In this document: positions 6,873 through 14,228 of the stretch, one piece after another
Layout: each line of letters begins with the position of its first letter
How positions within the stretch are numbered: the first letter of the stretch is position 1
NCBI GenBank assembly: GCA_001602885.1
Contig: LUZH01000339.1
Location: 1 to 16,368 of the forward strand
Direction of reading: 5' to 3'
DNA: 16,368 nt
DNA from: Bacteroidales bacterium Bact_16
Lineage (GTDB): Bacteria > Bacteroidota > Bacteroidia > Bacteroidales > UBA932
The notes under the pieces: model-generated
What the model was told of the DNA's origin: nothing
The model's input: only the letters and a program-made list of their open reading frames with translations
Databases searched by the model: none
Translations under genes and position numbers: made by a program

Positions 6873-7787
6873 CTAGCGGAGCAGGAGCTCGCCGTGGCCG
6901 AGCTGCGCCTGGGTCGTGTAGGCGTCAACCACATAGACACCCTTCTGGAAGGAGCCGACGTTGTTGACATAGATGCCCAGGTCCACTTCCTGACCCTGAT
7001 AGTCCACCTCGCGGGAAGCCGTGGCCTCCAGCGTCTCGCCGCCGAAGGTGAAGGTGGTGCCGCGGCCGTCGGAGAGGAGGTTGCCGTTGGGGTCGGTCAC
7101 GCGCACATAGACGCGCACCGGGCCGCGGGCGGCGAGCTCATTCTCGGCGAGGCTGAGGTTGACCAGGAAGCGGGCGACGCGGTTGGCCTTGTCCGTGATC
7201 TTGTCGTTGTGGTTGTAGGCATACATCACGAAGTTGTGGGCCTTGAGGATGGAGCCGGCGGTCACGCGGCTGGTCAGGGTCTCGACCTCCTGGCTCAGGC
7301 GGGTGTTGATCTGCTTGGTCTCCTCGGCTTCCTTGCGGGCCGTGGCTGCCTCCTGCGCGAGCTGGCGGTTCAGCGTGTTGAGGGAGTCGATCTGGTTGAT
7401 GTAGCCACGCATGATGGAGCGCAGGGTGCCGAGCTCCTTCTCGTACTGACGGATCTTGGTGCGGTTCGTGGCGTCGGTCTTCTTGACGCGGTCGACGAGC
7501 TGGGCGATCTCCTCGCGGGAGGAGTCGAGCTGGGCGTTGATCGAGTCGTATTCGGACGAGAGGTTCTCGTAGTCGCTTTGCAGGGCTTCGATCTGAGCGG
7601 TCAGATCGGCTTTTTCCTGGTTCAGTTCGCCCACGAGCTTGTTCTTGGAATTCATGACGTAGAAGAGTGCGGCAGCCAGGCCGACGGCGACGACAATCAT
7701 CGCGATCATCACGGCTTTCAGGCCTCCGTTGGACTTCTTTTCAGCTTGCTGTCTTTCAAGCTTCTCGATGGGATCTTCTTTTTCCAT
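6873..7787 (-). CDS. Membrane-anchored coiled-coil protein, function unknown
   Basis: The 304-aa product has a charged cytosolic N-terminus (MEKEDPIEKLERQ), one transmembrane helix at about 23-45, a long heptad-like coiled coil at about 50-175 (repeated E/L/Q/S residues), and a C-terminal region at about 180-304 predicted to be mainly beta (RVYVRVTDPNG...GVYVVDAYTTQAQLG). The topology suggests an inner-membrane protein with coiled coil and C-terminal domain in the periplasm. I cannot name the family with confidence, although the layout resembles conserved Bacteroidales proteins of unknown function. Phrases such as DPNGNLLSDGRGTTF and GIYVNNVGSFQKG suggest an immunoglobulin-like or ligand-binding fold, which is inference. 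It starts at ATG 7787, 26 nt after a -7 box. It abuts hemW with no gap, so the two are co-expressed. Confidence 0.8.
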   Translation of the reverse strand: MEKEDPIEKLERQQAEKKSNGGLKAVMIAMIVVAVGLAAALFYVMNSKNKLVGELNQEKADLTAQIEALQSDYENLSSEYDSINAQLDSSREEIAQLVDRVKKTDATNRTKIRQYEKELGTLRSIMRGYINQIDSLNTLNRQLAQEAATARKEAEETKQINTRLSQEVETLTSRVTAGSILKAHNFVMYAYNHNDKITDKANRVARFLVNLSLAENELAARGPVRVYVRVTDPNGNLLSDGRGTTFTFGGETLEATASREVDYQGQEVDLGIYVNNVGSFQKGVYVVDAYTTQAQLGHGELLLR

Positions 7788-7813
7788 TTTGATAAGATTT
7801 TAAAAGGTCAAGA

Positions 7814-7821
7814 CAAAAATA
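7814..7821 (-). promoter_or_regulatory. -7 box for the coiled-coil/hemW operon
   Basis: The minus strand reads TATTTTTG, an exact TAnnTTTG match, 26 nt before ATG 7787. It faces the plus-strand box at 7835-7842 across 13 bp. Confidence 0.55.
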
Positions 7822-7834
7822 GCAAATTTTATGC

Positions 7835-7842
7835 TAATTTTG
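7835..7842 (+). promoter_or_regulatory. -7 box for the small membrane protein gene
   Basis: TAATTTTG is an exact match ending 5 nt before ATG 7848, so the mRNA should be leaderless or nearly so. With 7814-7821 it forms an almost palindromic AT-rich block of 29 bp. Confidence 0.55.
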
Positions 7843-7847
7843 TAATT

Positions 7848-8309
7848 ATGAAATATATAATCCGCGCACTCAAGTATTTTTGCTATCTGGCCGTCTTCCT
7901 GACGCTCGTCATCGGGGCGCTGGTCCTGACCGGTTTCGTCGAGGCCGACCTCTCCAAGATGTTCGTCAACGGCTACGATTCCCTGTGGCAGATGGCCCTC
8001 GTCCTGCTGGTCCTTTCCCTGATATATCCCCGTTTCGGATTTTCCACGCGCACGGCGCATATCTACGGCTCCACGGAGGAGCTGCAGCCCGTCGTGGGGC
8101 AGGTGATGGAGCGCATCGGCTACCGCCTCGAAGGCGCGCTGGACGGCGGCTGGACCTTCCGGCGCCGCTCGCCCGTGTCCCGGGCGCTCAAGATGTGGGA
8201 GGACCGCATCACGGTCAAGACTTCGGGCGCAGGCCTGGAGATCGAGGGGCTGACGCGCGACCTTCCGCGCATCGTGGGCGCGCTGGAAGCTACCCGTTCA
8301 GATGAGTAG
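7848..8309 (+). CDS. Small two-helix membrane protein, function unknown
   Basis: The predicted product is 153 aa. Two hydrophobic helices lie at about 8-30 (YFCYLAVFLTLVIGALVL) and 46-62 (LWQMALVLLVLSLIY). A soluble C-terminal domain of about 90 residues follows, with a beta-alpha-beta look (AHIYGSTEELQPVVGQVMERIGYRLEG...DRITVKTSGAGLEIEG). Both termini are expected in the cytosol. I do not recognise the family. ATG 7848 is chosen because it follows the -7 box directly and begins MKYIIR; the same frame is open far upstream but only antisense to the coiled-coil gene. Its 3' end overlaps the 3' end of the DUF3109 gene by 20 bp. Confidence 0.75.
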   Translation: MKYIIRALKYFCYLAVFLTLVIGALVLTGFVEADLSKMFVNGYDSLWQMALVLLVLSLIYPRFGFSTRTAHIYGSTEELQPVVGQVMERIGYRLEGALDGGWTFRRRSPVSRALKMWEDRITVKTSGAGLEIEGLTRDLPRIVGALEATRSDE

Positions 8310-8889
8310 CGGCGGCGCACAGCGCCTCATAGAAATCCTCTCCGAAGCTCTTCGTGAGGGGATTTTTTAGAAATTGATAGACCCGGATCCCTTCGCGCCG
8401 GCCCTTCTCGAAGGCCGGCTTGCAGATGTCCCAGTGGTGGACGTTGAGGGCGAGCCCGCCGCCGGTGAGCCTGGTGACGCGGATGGGGTAGAGCGAGCAG
8501 GAGGCGGGCTTGACCCGGCCCGCCATCTCGATGGCGCAGAGGCATTCGCCGGCCGCGCCGAAATGGCAGAAGGCGCACGGCAGGTCCTGCGTGCGCTCCC
8601 CGTCGGGGGCCATCAGCGGGGTGACGATGTCGTTGTCCCGGTCCACCTCGAAGAAGCCCTTGGCGGCCACGGCGTCCCGCCCCTGCGGGGTCATGAAGCC
8701 TTCGTAGGCGGGGTAGTCCCGCTCCAGGCCTTCTATTTCACGCTCCTCGAGCGGCGCGCCGCTGTCGCCCGCGATGCAGCAGGCGCCGCGGCAGGTCTCA
8801 TAGTCGCACGCGAAGTATTCCATCACCACGTCTTCCGACACGAGTATGTCTCCGATCTGGACGATCGTTCCGAATCTGTTGTTTCCCAT
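8290..8889 (-). CDS. DUF3109 family cysteine-rich protein
   Basis: The 199-aa product matches the Bacteroidetes DUF3109 family, whose hallmark is FACDYETCRGACCIAGDSGAP (C28, C33, C37, C38). Further cysteines are C105-x2-C108, C116, C118, C131 (in ASCSLYPIRV) and C156. The spacing resembles the YkgJ-like class of predicted metal- or Fe-S-binding proteins; the bound metal and reaction are unknown. There is no signal peptide or TM segment, so it is cytosolic. Start ATG 8889 shares its A with the M16 stop codon (TGATG), so translation is coupled to the upstream gene. Family membership is confident and the function is unknown. Confidence 0.88.
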   Translation of the reverse strand: MGNNRFGTIVQIGDILVSEDVVMEYFACDYETCRGACCIAGDSGAPLEEREIEGLERDYPAYEGFMTPQGRDAVAAKGFFEVDRDNDIVTPLMAPDGERTQDLPCAFCHFGAAGECLCAIEMAGRVKPASCSLYPIRVTRLTGGGLALNVHHWDICKPAFEKGRREGIRVYQFLKNPLTKSFGEDFYEALCAAATHLNG

Positions 8890-11462
8890 CAGTCAATCAA
8901 ATATTCAACTTCCGCCCCGGCGGCGAGCCGGCCGAGGATCTCGCGCACGCTCGCGGCGGACACGCGCCGGGCGGCGTCTTTGTAGCCGGTGATCAGGTCC
9001 TTGCCCTCGCTGTAGCGCACCAGGACGTCTTCGATCAGCGTCTGCGGCGTCGCGAAACGCCGGTCCAGCTCCTTGAGCAGCGCCTCCCGGGTGGCGTTGA
9101 GGACGTTCTCCGGCAGGGGCAGGTCCTCGAGGTGGCCGGTCACGGCGCGCACGGCGTCCAGCAGGTCGCCGGTCGTGCCCGGGACGATGCCGGCCGGCAG
9201 GCCGTCTTCCCGGCAGGGGCGGCAGTGGATGTAGACGGTGAGCCGTTCGGCGGGGAAGAGCTCCAGCCGCTCCGAGACGTCCACCCGGGCCCCCAGGTCC
9301 GCCAGACCGGCGGCGAGCTCCCTGCGGATCATCTCGCAGGCCACGCGGAAGGACAGGTAGCTGTCCAGGCTGAAGGGCACCGCCGCGGAGCGCGCTACGT
9401 TGACGCCGACCTCGCGGCCGCCGACAAGGCCCGGGGCGGCCGCGTCGCGGCGCGTCACGGTGCCGGTGGCGAAGCGGCTCTCCACGCGCGGCCGGCTGGA
9501 GAAGCGCCGGCTGGTCCGGAAGCCGCCGAGCACGCGGCCCAGCTCCTTCTTGAGGGCGTCCTCATCGAGGTCGCCCATCAGCACGATGATGCCGTCGCCC
9601 ACCTTGTCGAAGAGCGCGGAGAAGTATTGTTCGGCGCGGGCGGGCAGGTCGTCGTGGAGCTGCTCCATCCGCTTGCGCTCGGGATAGAAGAAATCCGGGC
9701 GCAGGATGCTGTCCATCAGGAAGTCGGCGTCGCGCGGGGAGAGGGCCTCGCGGTCCACGCGGAGGGCCTCGGCGGCGCGGTAGGCGGCAAAGGCCGCCGG
9801 GTCGGGCTCGCGCGCATCGGCCACCGACAGGAGCGTCTGCAGGAGGCGCGTCAGCTGGTCGGAAGGCGCGCGGCCGGTGAGGCGCAGGTCGGAGAGCGTG
9901 GCCGTCGTCTCCAGGGTGATGCCGCAGGCGTCGAGCTGCTCGCGGAATTCGTGACCGCTCAGGCCGCCGATGCGGCTTAGGCCGAGCATGTCGGCCACGA
10001 ACGCGCTCTCGCCCGTCCACAGCCCCGGCACGTCGGCCACGCCGCCGCGCAGCATCAGGGCGTAGTTGAACTCATGCGGCGTGTCCATCTTCTTGAAGAT
10101 GACCTTGATCCCGTTGGAGAAGGTCCACAGGCGGCCGCCGGAGAGCGGCTCGGGCGCGTCGCCGCTCAGGCGCACGCGCCTCGGCGCCGCGACCGGCGCG
10201 GGCCGGGCGGCCGGCCCCGTGGCGGTGCTGTCCGTGGCGTCCCAGCCGGCCTCGAAGGCCTGGCGGAGCGCCGCCGGTTCGGCCACGCGCGGAGCGGGCA
10301 TGTCGATGCGCAGCGTGAGGTTGCGCGCGGAGTCAAGCAGCGCGCGGGCGAAGCTGTTGAACAGGGCCAGCTCGCGCCCGTCGTCCAGGCGGTGCGTGGC
10401 CAGGAAGGTGCTCTGCATTTCGCCGGAGGCGAGGTTGGCTCCATATAGATAGGACGCGACGCAGCGGTCCAGGTATTCGTCGTTGCGCAGCGGGCGTGCG
10501 CCGGCGCGCCGGCTGTCGGTGAACTGCCGCTCCCGCGCCTGCAGGAATTCGTCCAGCCCCGCGCCTTCGCGGTCGAGGGTGCCGAGCACGGAGGCGAAGC
10601 GCCGGACAGCGCTGTCCAGCTGCGCGGCCGGGACGAACGCGGTCAGCGTGTGCCGCTCGTCGTCCGGGCCCTGGGCGCTGTCGCGGTAGCGGTAGCGGAA
10701 GCCGGCCAGCGGGATGCCGGCTTCGCGGAAGCTCCGCTCCATCCGCCGGCCGAGGATGTGGCCGAGCTGGTCGGAGTACGCCTGCGTGATGAGCGGCAGC
10801 GGGGTGTTCATCACGTCCTTGCCCAGGCGCGCCGCGCTGAAGATCGCGTTGATGGCGGCCACGTCCGTGGCCCCGTTGGCGGAGACGCGCAGCGTGAGCG
10901 TGTCGCGCGGCGTCCAGTCGTAGCCGATGCCGCGGAAGCTGTATTCCAGCGGCGGCACCATCATCGACAGCAGGTCCATCCGCTCGCGGATGCGGGCCGG
11001 GTCGATGTCGCCGCAGATGATGATGGCCTGCGGCTTGCGGTAGGCCGCGGCCATGTCGAAGAGCATCAGCAGGGTGGAGTCCGCGACCCGCTCGTCGTAG
11101 GTGGGCACGTCGCGGAAGGAGAACAGGGCGGCGTCGGCCGGCAGGGAGATGTAGCCCTCGTCGCCGTAGCCGATGCCGTGGTCCGCCAGGAAGCGGTAGG
11201 GCGCGCGGCGCCCGAAATGCGGCAGCTCGCGCAGCAGCGCGCGGGCGTCCGCGCTCTCGCGCCGCCCCCGCTGCACCAGCGCGAAATCGGCGAAACCTTT
11301 CTGTCCGGGATTGGTCACCAGGAAATACTGGATGCCGTCGGGCAGGCTGCCGCGCTTGATTTCTGACGCCATGTCAAGGGACGGAAGCTCCTGTCCCTGC
11401 ATCATTATACAGGATAACAGGATGCTAATCAGGCATGATATGTGCTGGTAGAACTTCCGCAA
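8889..11462 (-). CDS. Duplicated M16 (insulinase-like) protein lacking the zinc motif
   Basis: This is an 857-aa product if translation starts at TTG 11462, which yields a signal peptide (MRKFYQHISCLISILLSC..., cleavage near GQ24) and sits 8 nt after a perfect -7 box. The nearest ATG, 11405, would give 838 aa with no export signal. Two M16 repeats are visible, at about 35-390 (SLPDGIQYFLVTNP...) and 443-857 (LWTFSNGIKVIFKK...), joined by an Ala/Pro-rich linker (about 412-428). Active M16 peptidases carry HxxEH followed by a distant Glu. The corresponding places here read ELPHFGRR (79-86) and ESAFVADML (485-493), so neither half has the motif. The fold assignment rests on the paired repeats, the GDIDPARI and GDLDEDAL strands, and length. 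It is likely a periplasmic non-catalytic M16 homologue. It is translationally coupled to DUF3109 and divergent from the TPR gene. Confidence 0.82.
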   Translation of the reverse strand: MRKFYQHISCLISILLSCIMMQGQELPSLDMASEIKRGSLPDGIQYFLVTNPGQKGFADFALVQRGRRESADARALLRELPHFGRRAPYRFLADHGIGYGDEGYISLPADAALFSFRDVPTYDERVADSTLLMLFDMAAAYRKPQAIIICGDIDPARIRERMDLLSMMVPPLEYSFRGIGYDWTPRDTLTLRVSANGATDVAAINAIFSAARLGKDVMNTPLPLITQAYSDQLGHILGRRMERSFREAGIPLAGFRYRYRDSAQGPDDERHTLTAFVPAAQLDSAVRRFASVLGTLDREGAGLDEFLQARERQFTDSRRAGARPLRNDEYLDRCVASYLYGANLASGEMQSTFLATHRLDDGRELALFNSFARALLDSARNLTLRIDMPAPRVAEPAALRQAFEAGWDATDSTATGPAARPAPVAAPRRVRLSGDAPEPLSGGRLWTFSNGIKVIFKKMDTPHEFNYALMLRGGVADVPGLWTGESAFVADMLGLSRIGGLSGHEFREQLDACGITLETTATLSDLRLTGRAPSDQLTRLLQTLLSVADAREPDPAAFAAYRAAEALRVDREALSPRDADFLMDSILRPDFFYPERKRMEQLHDDLPARAEQYFSALFDKVGDGIIVLMGDLDEDALKKELGRVLGGFRTSRRFSSRPRVESRFATGTVTRRDAAAPGLVGGREVGVNVARSAAVPFSLDSYLSFRVACEMIRRELAAGLADLGARVDVSERLELFPAERLTVYIHCRPCREDGLPAGIVPGTTGDLLDAVRAVTGHLEDLPLPENVLNATREALLKELDRRFATPQTLIEDVLVRYSEGKDLITGYKDAARRVSAASVREILGRLAAGAEVEYLID

Positions 11463-11470
11463 AACAATTG

Positions 11471-11478
11471 CAAAAGTA
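11471..11478 (-). promoter_or_regulatory. -7 box for the M16-DUF3109 operon
   Basis: The minus strand reads TACTTTTG, an exact match. Eight nt separate it from the in-frame TTG at 11462, and 65 nt from the alternative ATG at 11405. The same 5-8 nt spacing at three other promoters in the window favours the TTG start. Confidence 0.5.
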
Positions 11479-11492
11479 ACAAAGAAAATGAT

Positions 11493-11500
11493 TACATTTG
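11493..11500 (+). promoter_or_regulatory. -7 box for the TPR-U32 operon
   Basis: TACATTTG is an exact match, 35 nt before ATG 11536. A possible -33 TTG is at 11468-11470, 22 bp upstream. The leader is A-rich with no Shine-Dalgarno sequence. It is back-to-back with the minus-strand box at 11471-11478. Confidence 0.6.
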
Positions 11501-11535
11501 CGCTCGCGACATTGAAAACTAACAAACCCATAAGC

Positions 11536-12468
11536 ATGATGAAAAAAATTCTCGCAACAATCGCAACGCTTGTTGTGGCCCTCGGGACTGTGTCCGCACA
11601 GGACCTGGCCGCCGTTACTGAACTGTACAATTCCGGCGCTGAAGCCATTTCCGTCGACAAAGCCAGCGCGCTGAGCTCTTTCGAGCAGGCGCTCAAGCTC
11701 GCCGAGGCCCTCGGTGAGGAGGGACAGGAAATCGTGGCGAACTGCAAGAATATCATCCCCAACCTGAAGCTCTCCCTTGCCAAGGACCTGGTCAAGGAAT
11801 CCAAATTCGACGAGGCCATCGCCGCCCTGCAGGACGTGCAGAAGGTCGCTGAAGCATACGAGGCTTTCTCCGTTGTGGATGAAGCCGCCGGCCTGATCCC
11901 CCAGATCAAGCTTTCCAAGGCCAACAGCCTATATAAGGCCAAGGACTTCGACGGCGCCGCCGCTGCGTTCAAGGAGATCCTCGACGCCGACCCGACCGAC
12001 GGCAACGCCGCGTTCTTCATGGGCGCCGCCCTGCTGAGCGGAGGCAAGAACGACGAGGCCAAGGCCGCGTTCGAGACCGCTGCCGCCAACGGCCAGGAGG
12101 CCAAGGCCAACAAGCAGCTCGGCAACATCTACCTGAAGGAGGCTTCCGCCGCCCTCAAGGCCAAGAAGTTCGCCGACGCCGTCTCCGCCGCCGTCAAGGC
12201 CAACGAATACGCCCCCAACGCCCAGGCGCTCCAGGTCGCCGGCCAGGCTTCCCAGCTCGCCGGCAAGAACAACGACGCCATCAAGTACTTCGAGCAGTAC
12301 CTGGAGGCCGCCCCGACCGCTGCCAACGCCGGTGCCATCGCCTACACTGTTGGTGCGCTCTATCAGACCGCCAAGAACAACGCCAAGGCCAAGGAGTTCT
12401 ACACCAAGGCCCTGAGCGATCCCAAATACGGCGCCGAGGCCAAGAAGATGCTCGACGCGCTGAAATAA
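11536..12468 (+). CDS. Secreted tetratricopeptide-repeat protein
   Basis: This is a 310-aa protein with a clean signal peptide (MMKKILATIATLVVALGTVSAQ, cleavage near 22). ATG 11536 or 11539 is preferred over an upstream ATG at 11488 that precedes the -7 box. The mature protein is helical and very rich in Ala and Lys. TPR-like pairs occur at about 123-156 (KAKDFDGAAAAFKEILDADP), 157-190, 191-226, 230-263 (NNDAIKYFEQYLEAAP) and 267-300 (NNAKAKEFYTKAL), with less regular helices at 25-115. TPRs are protein-binding scaffolds, so a periplasmic adaptor role is inferred; the partner is unknown. Strong preference for GCC and AAG codons suggests high expression. Its TAA overlaps the U32 ATG by one base (TAATG), indicating coupled translation. 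The export signal is confident, the function unknown. Confidence 0.88.
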   Translation: MMKKILATIATLVVALGTVSAQDLAAVTELYNSGAEAISVDKASALSSFEQALKLAEALGEEGQEIVANCKNIIPNLKLSLAKDLVKESKFDEAIAALQDVQKVAEAYEAFSVVDEAAGLIPQIKLSKANSLYKAKDFDGAAAAFKEILDADPTDGNAAFFMGAALLSGGKNDEAKAAFETAAANGQEAKANKQLGNIYLKEASAALKAKKFADAVSAAVKANEYAPNAQALQVAGQASQLAGKNNDAIKYFEQYLEAAPTAANAGAIAYTVGALYQTAKNNAKAKEFYTKALSDPKYGAEAKKMLDALK

Positions 12469-14228
12469 TGCAACGTCTCGAGCTGCTGGCTCCCGCCAGG
12501 AACAAAGATATCGGCATCGCAGCCATCGACTGCGGTGCCGATGCCGTATATATCGCAGGTCCCGGATTCGGGGCCCGCAAGGCGGCGGGCAACAGCTTCG
12601 AGGACATCGCCGAACTCTGCACCTACGCACACCGTTTCGGGGTGCAGATCTTCGTCACCTACAACACCCTCTGGCGCGAGGGTGAGGAAGAAGAAGCCCA
12701 CGCGCAGATGCTGCGCGCGCAGGAAGCGGGGGCGGACGCGTTCATCATCCGGGAGCCGCGCATCGCGGCCTGGGATGACATCACCGTCCCCCTCCACGCG
12801 TCCACGCAGTGCGCCATCCGCGACGTGGAGCGCGCCCGGTTCTTCGAGTCGCTGGGCTGCGAGCGCATCGTGCTGGAGCGCGAGCTCCCGCTGGCGACTG
12901 TCCGGGAGATCTGCGCGGCCGTGTCGTGCGACGTGGAGTTCTTCGTCCACGGCGCGCTCTGCGTCTGCTACAGCGGCGACTGCCGCCTCTCGGAATACAT
13001 CGACGGGCGCAGCGCCGACCGCGGCGAATGCATCCAGGCCTGCCGGTCGCTCTACGACCTGGTGGACGGCGACGGGCGGGTGCTGCTGCGCAACAAGGCC
13101 ATCCTCTCGCTGAAGGACTTCAACCTCAAGGCCCGGCTCGAAGAGCTGGCCGACGCCGGCGTGATGTCCTTCAAGATCGAGGGCCGGCTCAAGAACGCTT
13201 CCTATGTCAAGAACGTGGTGCGGGATTATTCCCTGGCGCTGGACGCGCTGGTGGCGAAGTACCCCGACCGCTACTGCCGCGCCTCCTTCGGCACGGTGAC
13301 GGGCGGATTCGAGCCCGACACCGCCAAGACCTTCAACCGCGGCTACACCGAGCTTTTCCTGGACGGCAAGCGGGGCCAGTGGTCCTCGATGGACGCGCCC
13401 AAGTCGATGGGCGAGGCCGTGGGGACGGTGCAGCGCATCCGGCGCCAGCCGGGCCGGACGATGTCTTTCGACGTCCGGCCGCTGCGGCGCGACCTCGCGC
13501 TGCACAACGGCGACGGCTTCGCCATCGCCACCGCCGACGGCGTCACGGGCTTCCGCGGCGATGTCTGCGAGGGCCTGCAGGTCAGCTGCAAGGACGTCCC
13601 CGACCTGCGCGAGGGGATGACCCTCTACCGCAACATCAACACCGCTTTCGAGAAGATGCTGGAGACGCAGGTCTGCCGCCGGGAGATCCCGGCGCAGCTT
13701 TTCGTGCGCGTCCACGGCAAATATGTGCTCGAAGTCCGGGCCGTCGCGCAGGACGGGCGCGAGGTCCTCAGCCCGTTCCACATGGACGTGGAGACGGCCG
13801 AGAACCGCGAGCGCGCGGAGGCGATGCTGCGCGAGCAGCTCTCCAAGCGCAGCGGCGTCTACCATTTCTCGCTCGCGGAGCTGCAGGTCGAGACGGCCGG
13901 CGGGCGCCTGCCGCTGCTCAGCGCCTCGACCATCAACGGCATCCGCCGCCTGGTCGCCGAGGACCTGGACGCCTTCCCGGCGAAAGCCGCCGCGCCCCGC
14001 CCCCGACCCGCCGCCGCTCCGTCCCGTCCCTCTTGTCATTCTGAGCGCAGCGAAGAATCTGAACTCATGCGCAGCAAATACTGCGTCCGCTACGAGCTCG
14101 GCCTCTGCCCGAAATACCAGGGCGCCAGGCCGCCGAAGGAGCTCTTCCTGCTCAACAACGGCCGTCGCCTGGCGCTCCATTTCGACTGCGCCGCCTGCGA
14201 GATGACGGTCACTGCAGACCAAAAGTAA
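12468..14228 (+). CDS. U32-family (collagenase-like) RNA hydroxylase-type protein
   Basis: The 586-aa product opens with ELLAPARNKDIGIAAIDCGADAVYIAGPGFGAR, the TIM-barrel signature of peptidase family U32. The conserved cysteine block FFVHGALCVCYSGDC...GECIQAC contributes C165, C172, C188 and C192, the set thought to hold an Fe-S cluster. Characterised members (TrhP and RlhA in E. coli) are prephenate-dependent hydroxylases of tRNA U34 or 23S rRNA C2501, so RNA modification is more likely than proteolysis. Residues about 315-500 form the accessory domain. A C-terminal module (535-580) has a second cysteine set, C539, C547 and C574-x2-C577 (MRSKYC...HFDCAACEM), likely a metal site. The linker at 505-533 is Ala/Pro/Arg-rich and contains a repeat-derived HSERSEESE peptide. 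It is coupled to the TPR gene, and its 3' end overlaps the lipoprotein gene by 20 bp. Confidence 0.88.
   Translation: MQRLELLAPARNKDIGIAAIDCGADAVYIAGPGFGARKAAGNSFEDIAELCTYAHRFGVQIFVTYNTLWREGEEEEAHAQMLRAQEAGADAFIIREPRIAAWDDITVPLHASTQCAIRDVERARFFESLGCERIVLERELPLATVREICAAVSCDVEFFVHGALCVCYSGDCRLSEYIDGRSADRGECIQACRSLYDLVDGDGRVLLRNKAILSLKDFNLKARLEELADAGVMSFKIEGRLKNASYVKNVVRDYSLALDALVAKYPDRYCRASFGTVTGGFEPDTAKTFNRGYTELFLDGKRGQWSSMDAPKSMGEAVGTVQRIRRQPGRTMSFDVRPLRRDLALHNGDGFAIATADGVTGFRGDVCEGLQVSCKDVPDLREGMTLYRNINTAFEKMLETQVCRREIPAQLFVRVHGKYVLEVRAVAQDGREVLSPFHMDVETAENRERAEAMLREQLSKRSGVYHFSLAELQVETAGGRLPLLSASTINGIRRLVAEDLDAFPAKAAAPRPRPAAAPSRPSCHSERSEESELMRSKYCVRYELGLCPKYQGARPPKELFLLNNGRRLALHFDCAACEMTVTADQK
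14034..14060 (+). repeat. Dispersed-repeat-like segment inside the U32 gene
   Basis: A 27-bp block beginning TGTCATTCTGAGCG and ending GAAGAATCT closely resembles a short repeat commonly seen between genes in Bacteroidetes and other phyla, which when translated gives the telltale peptide HSERSEESE. Here it is in frame and encodes residues 523-531 of the linker before the C-terminal cysteine module. Only one copy is visible in this window, so its repeat status rests on recognition. Confidence 0.6.
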
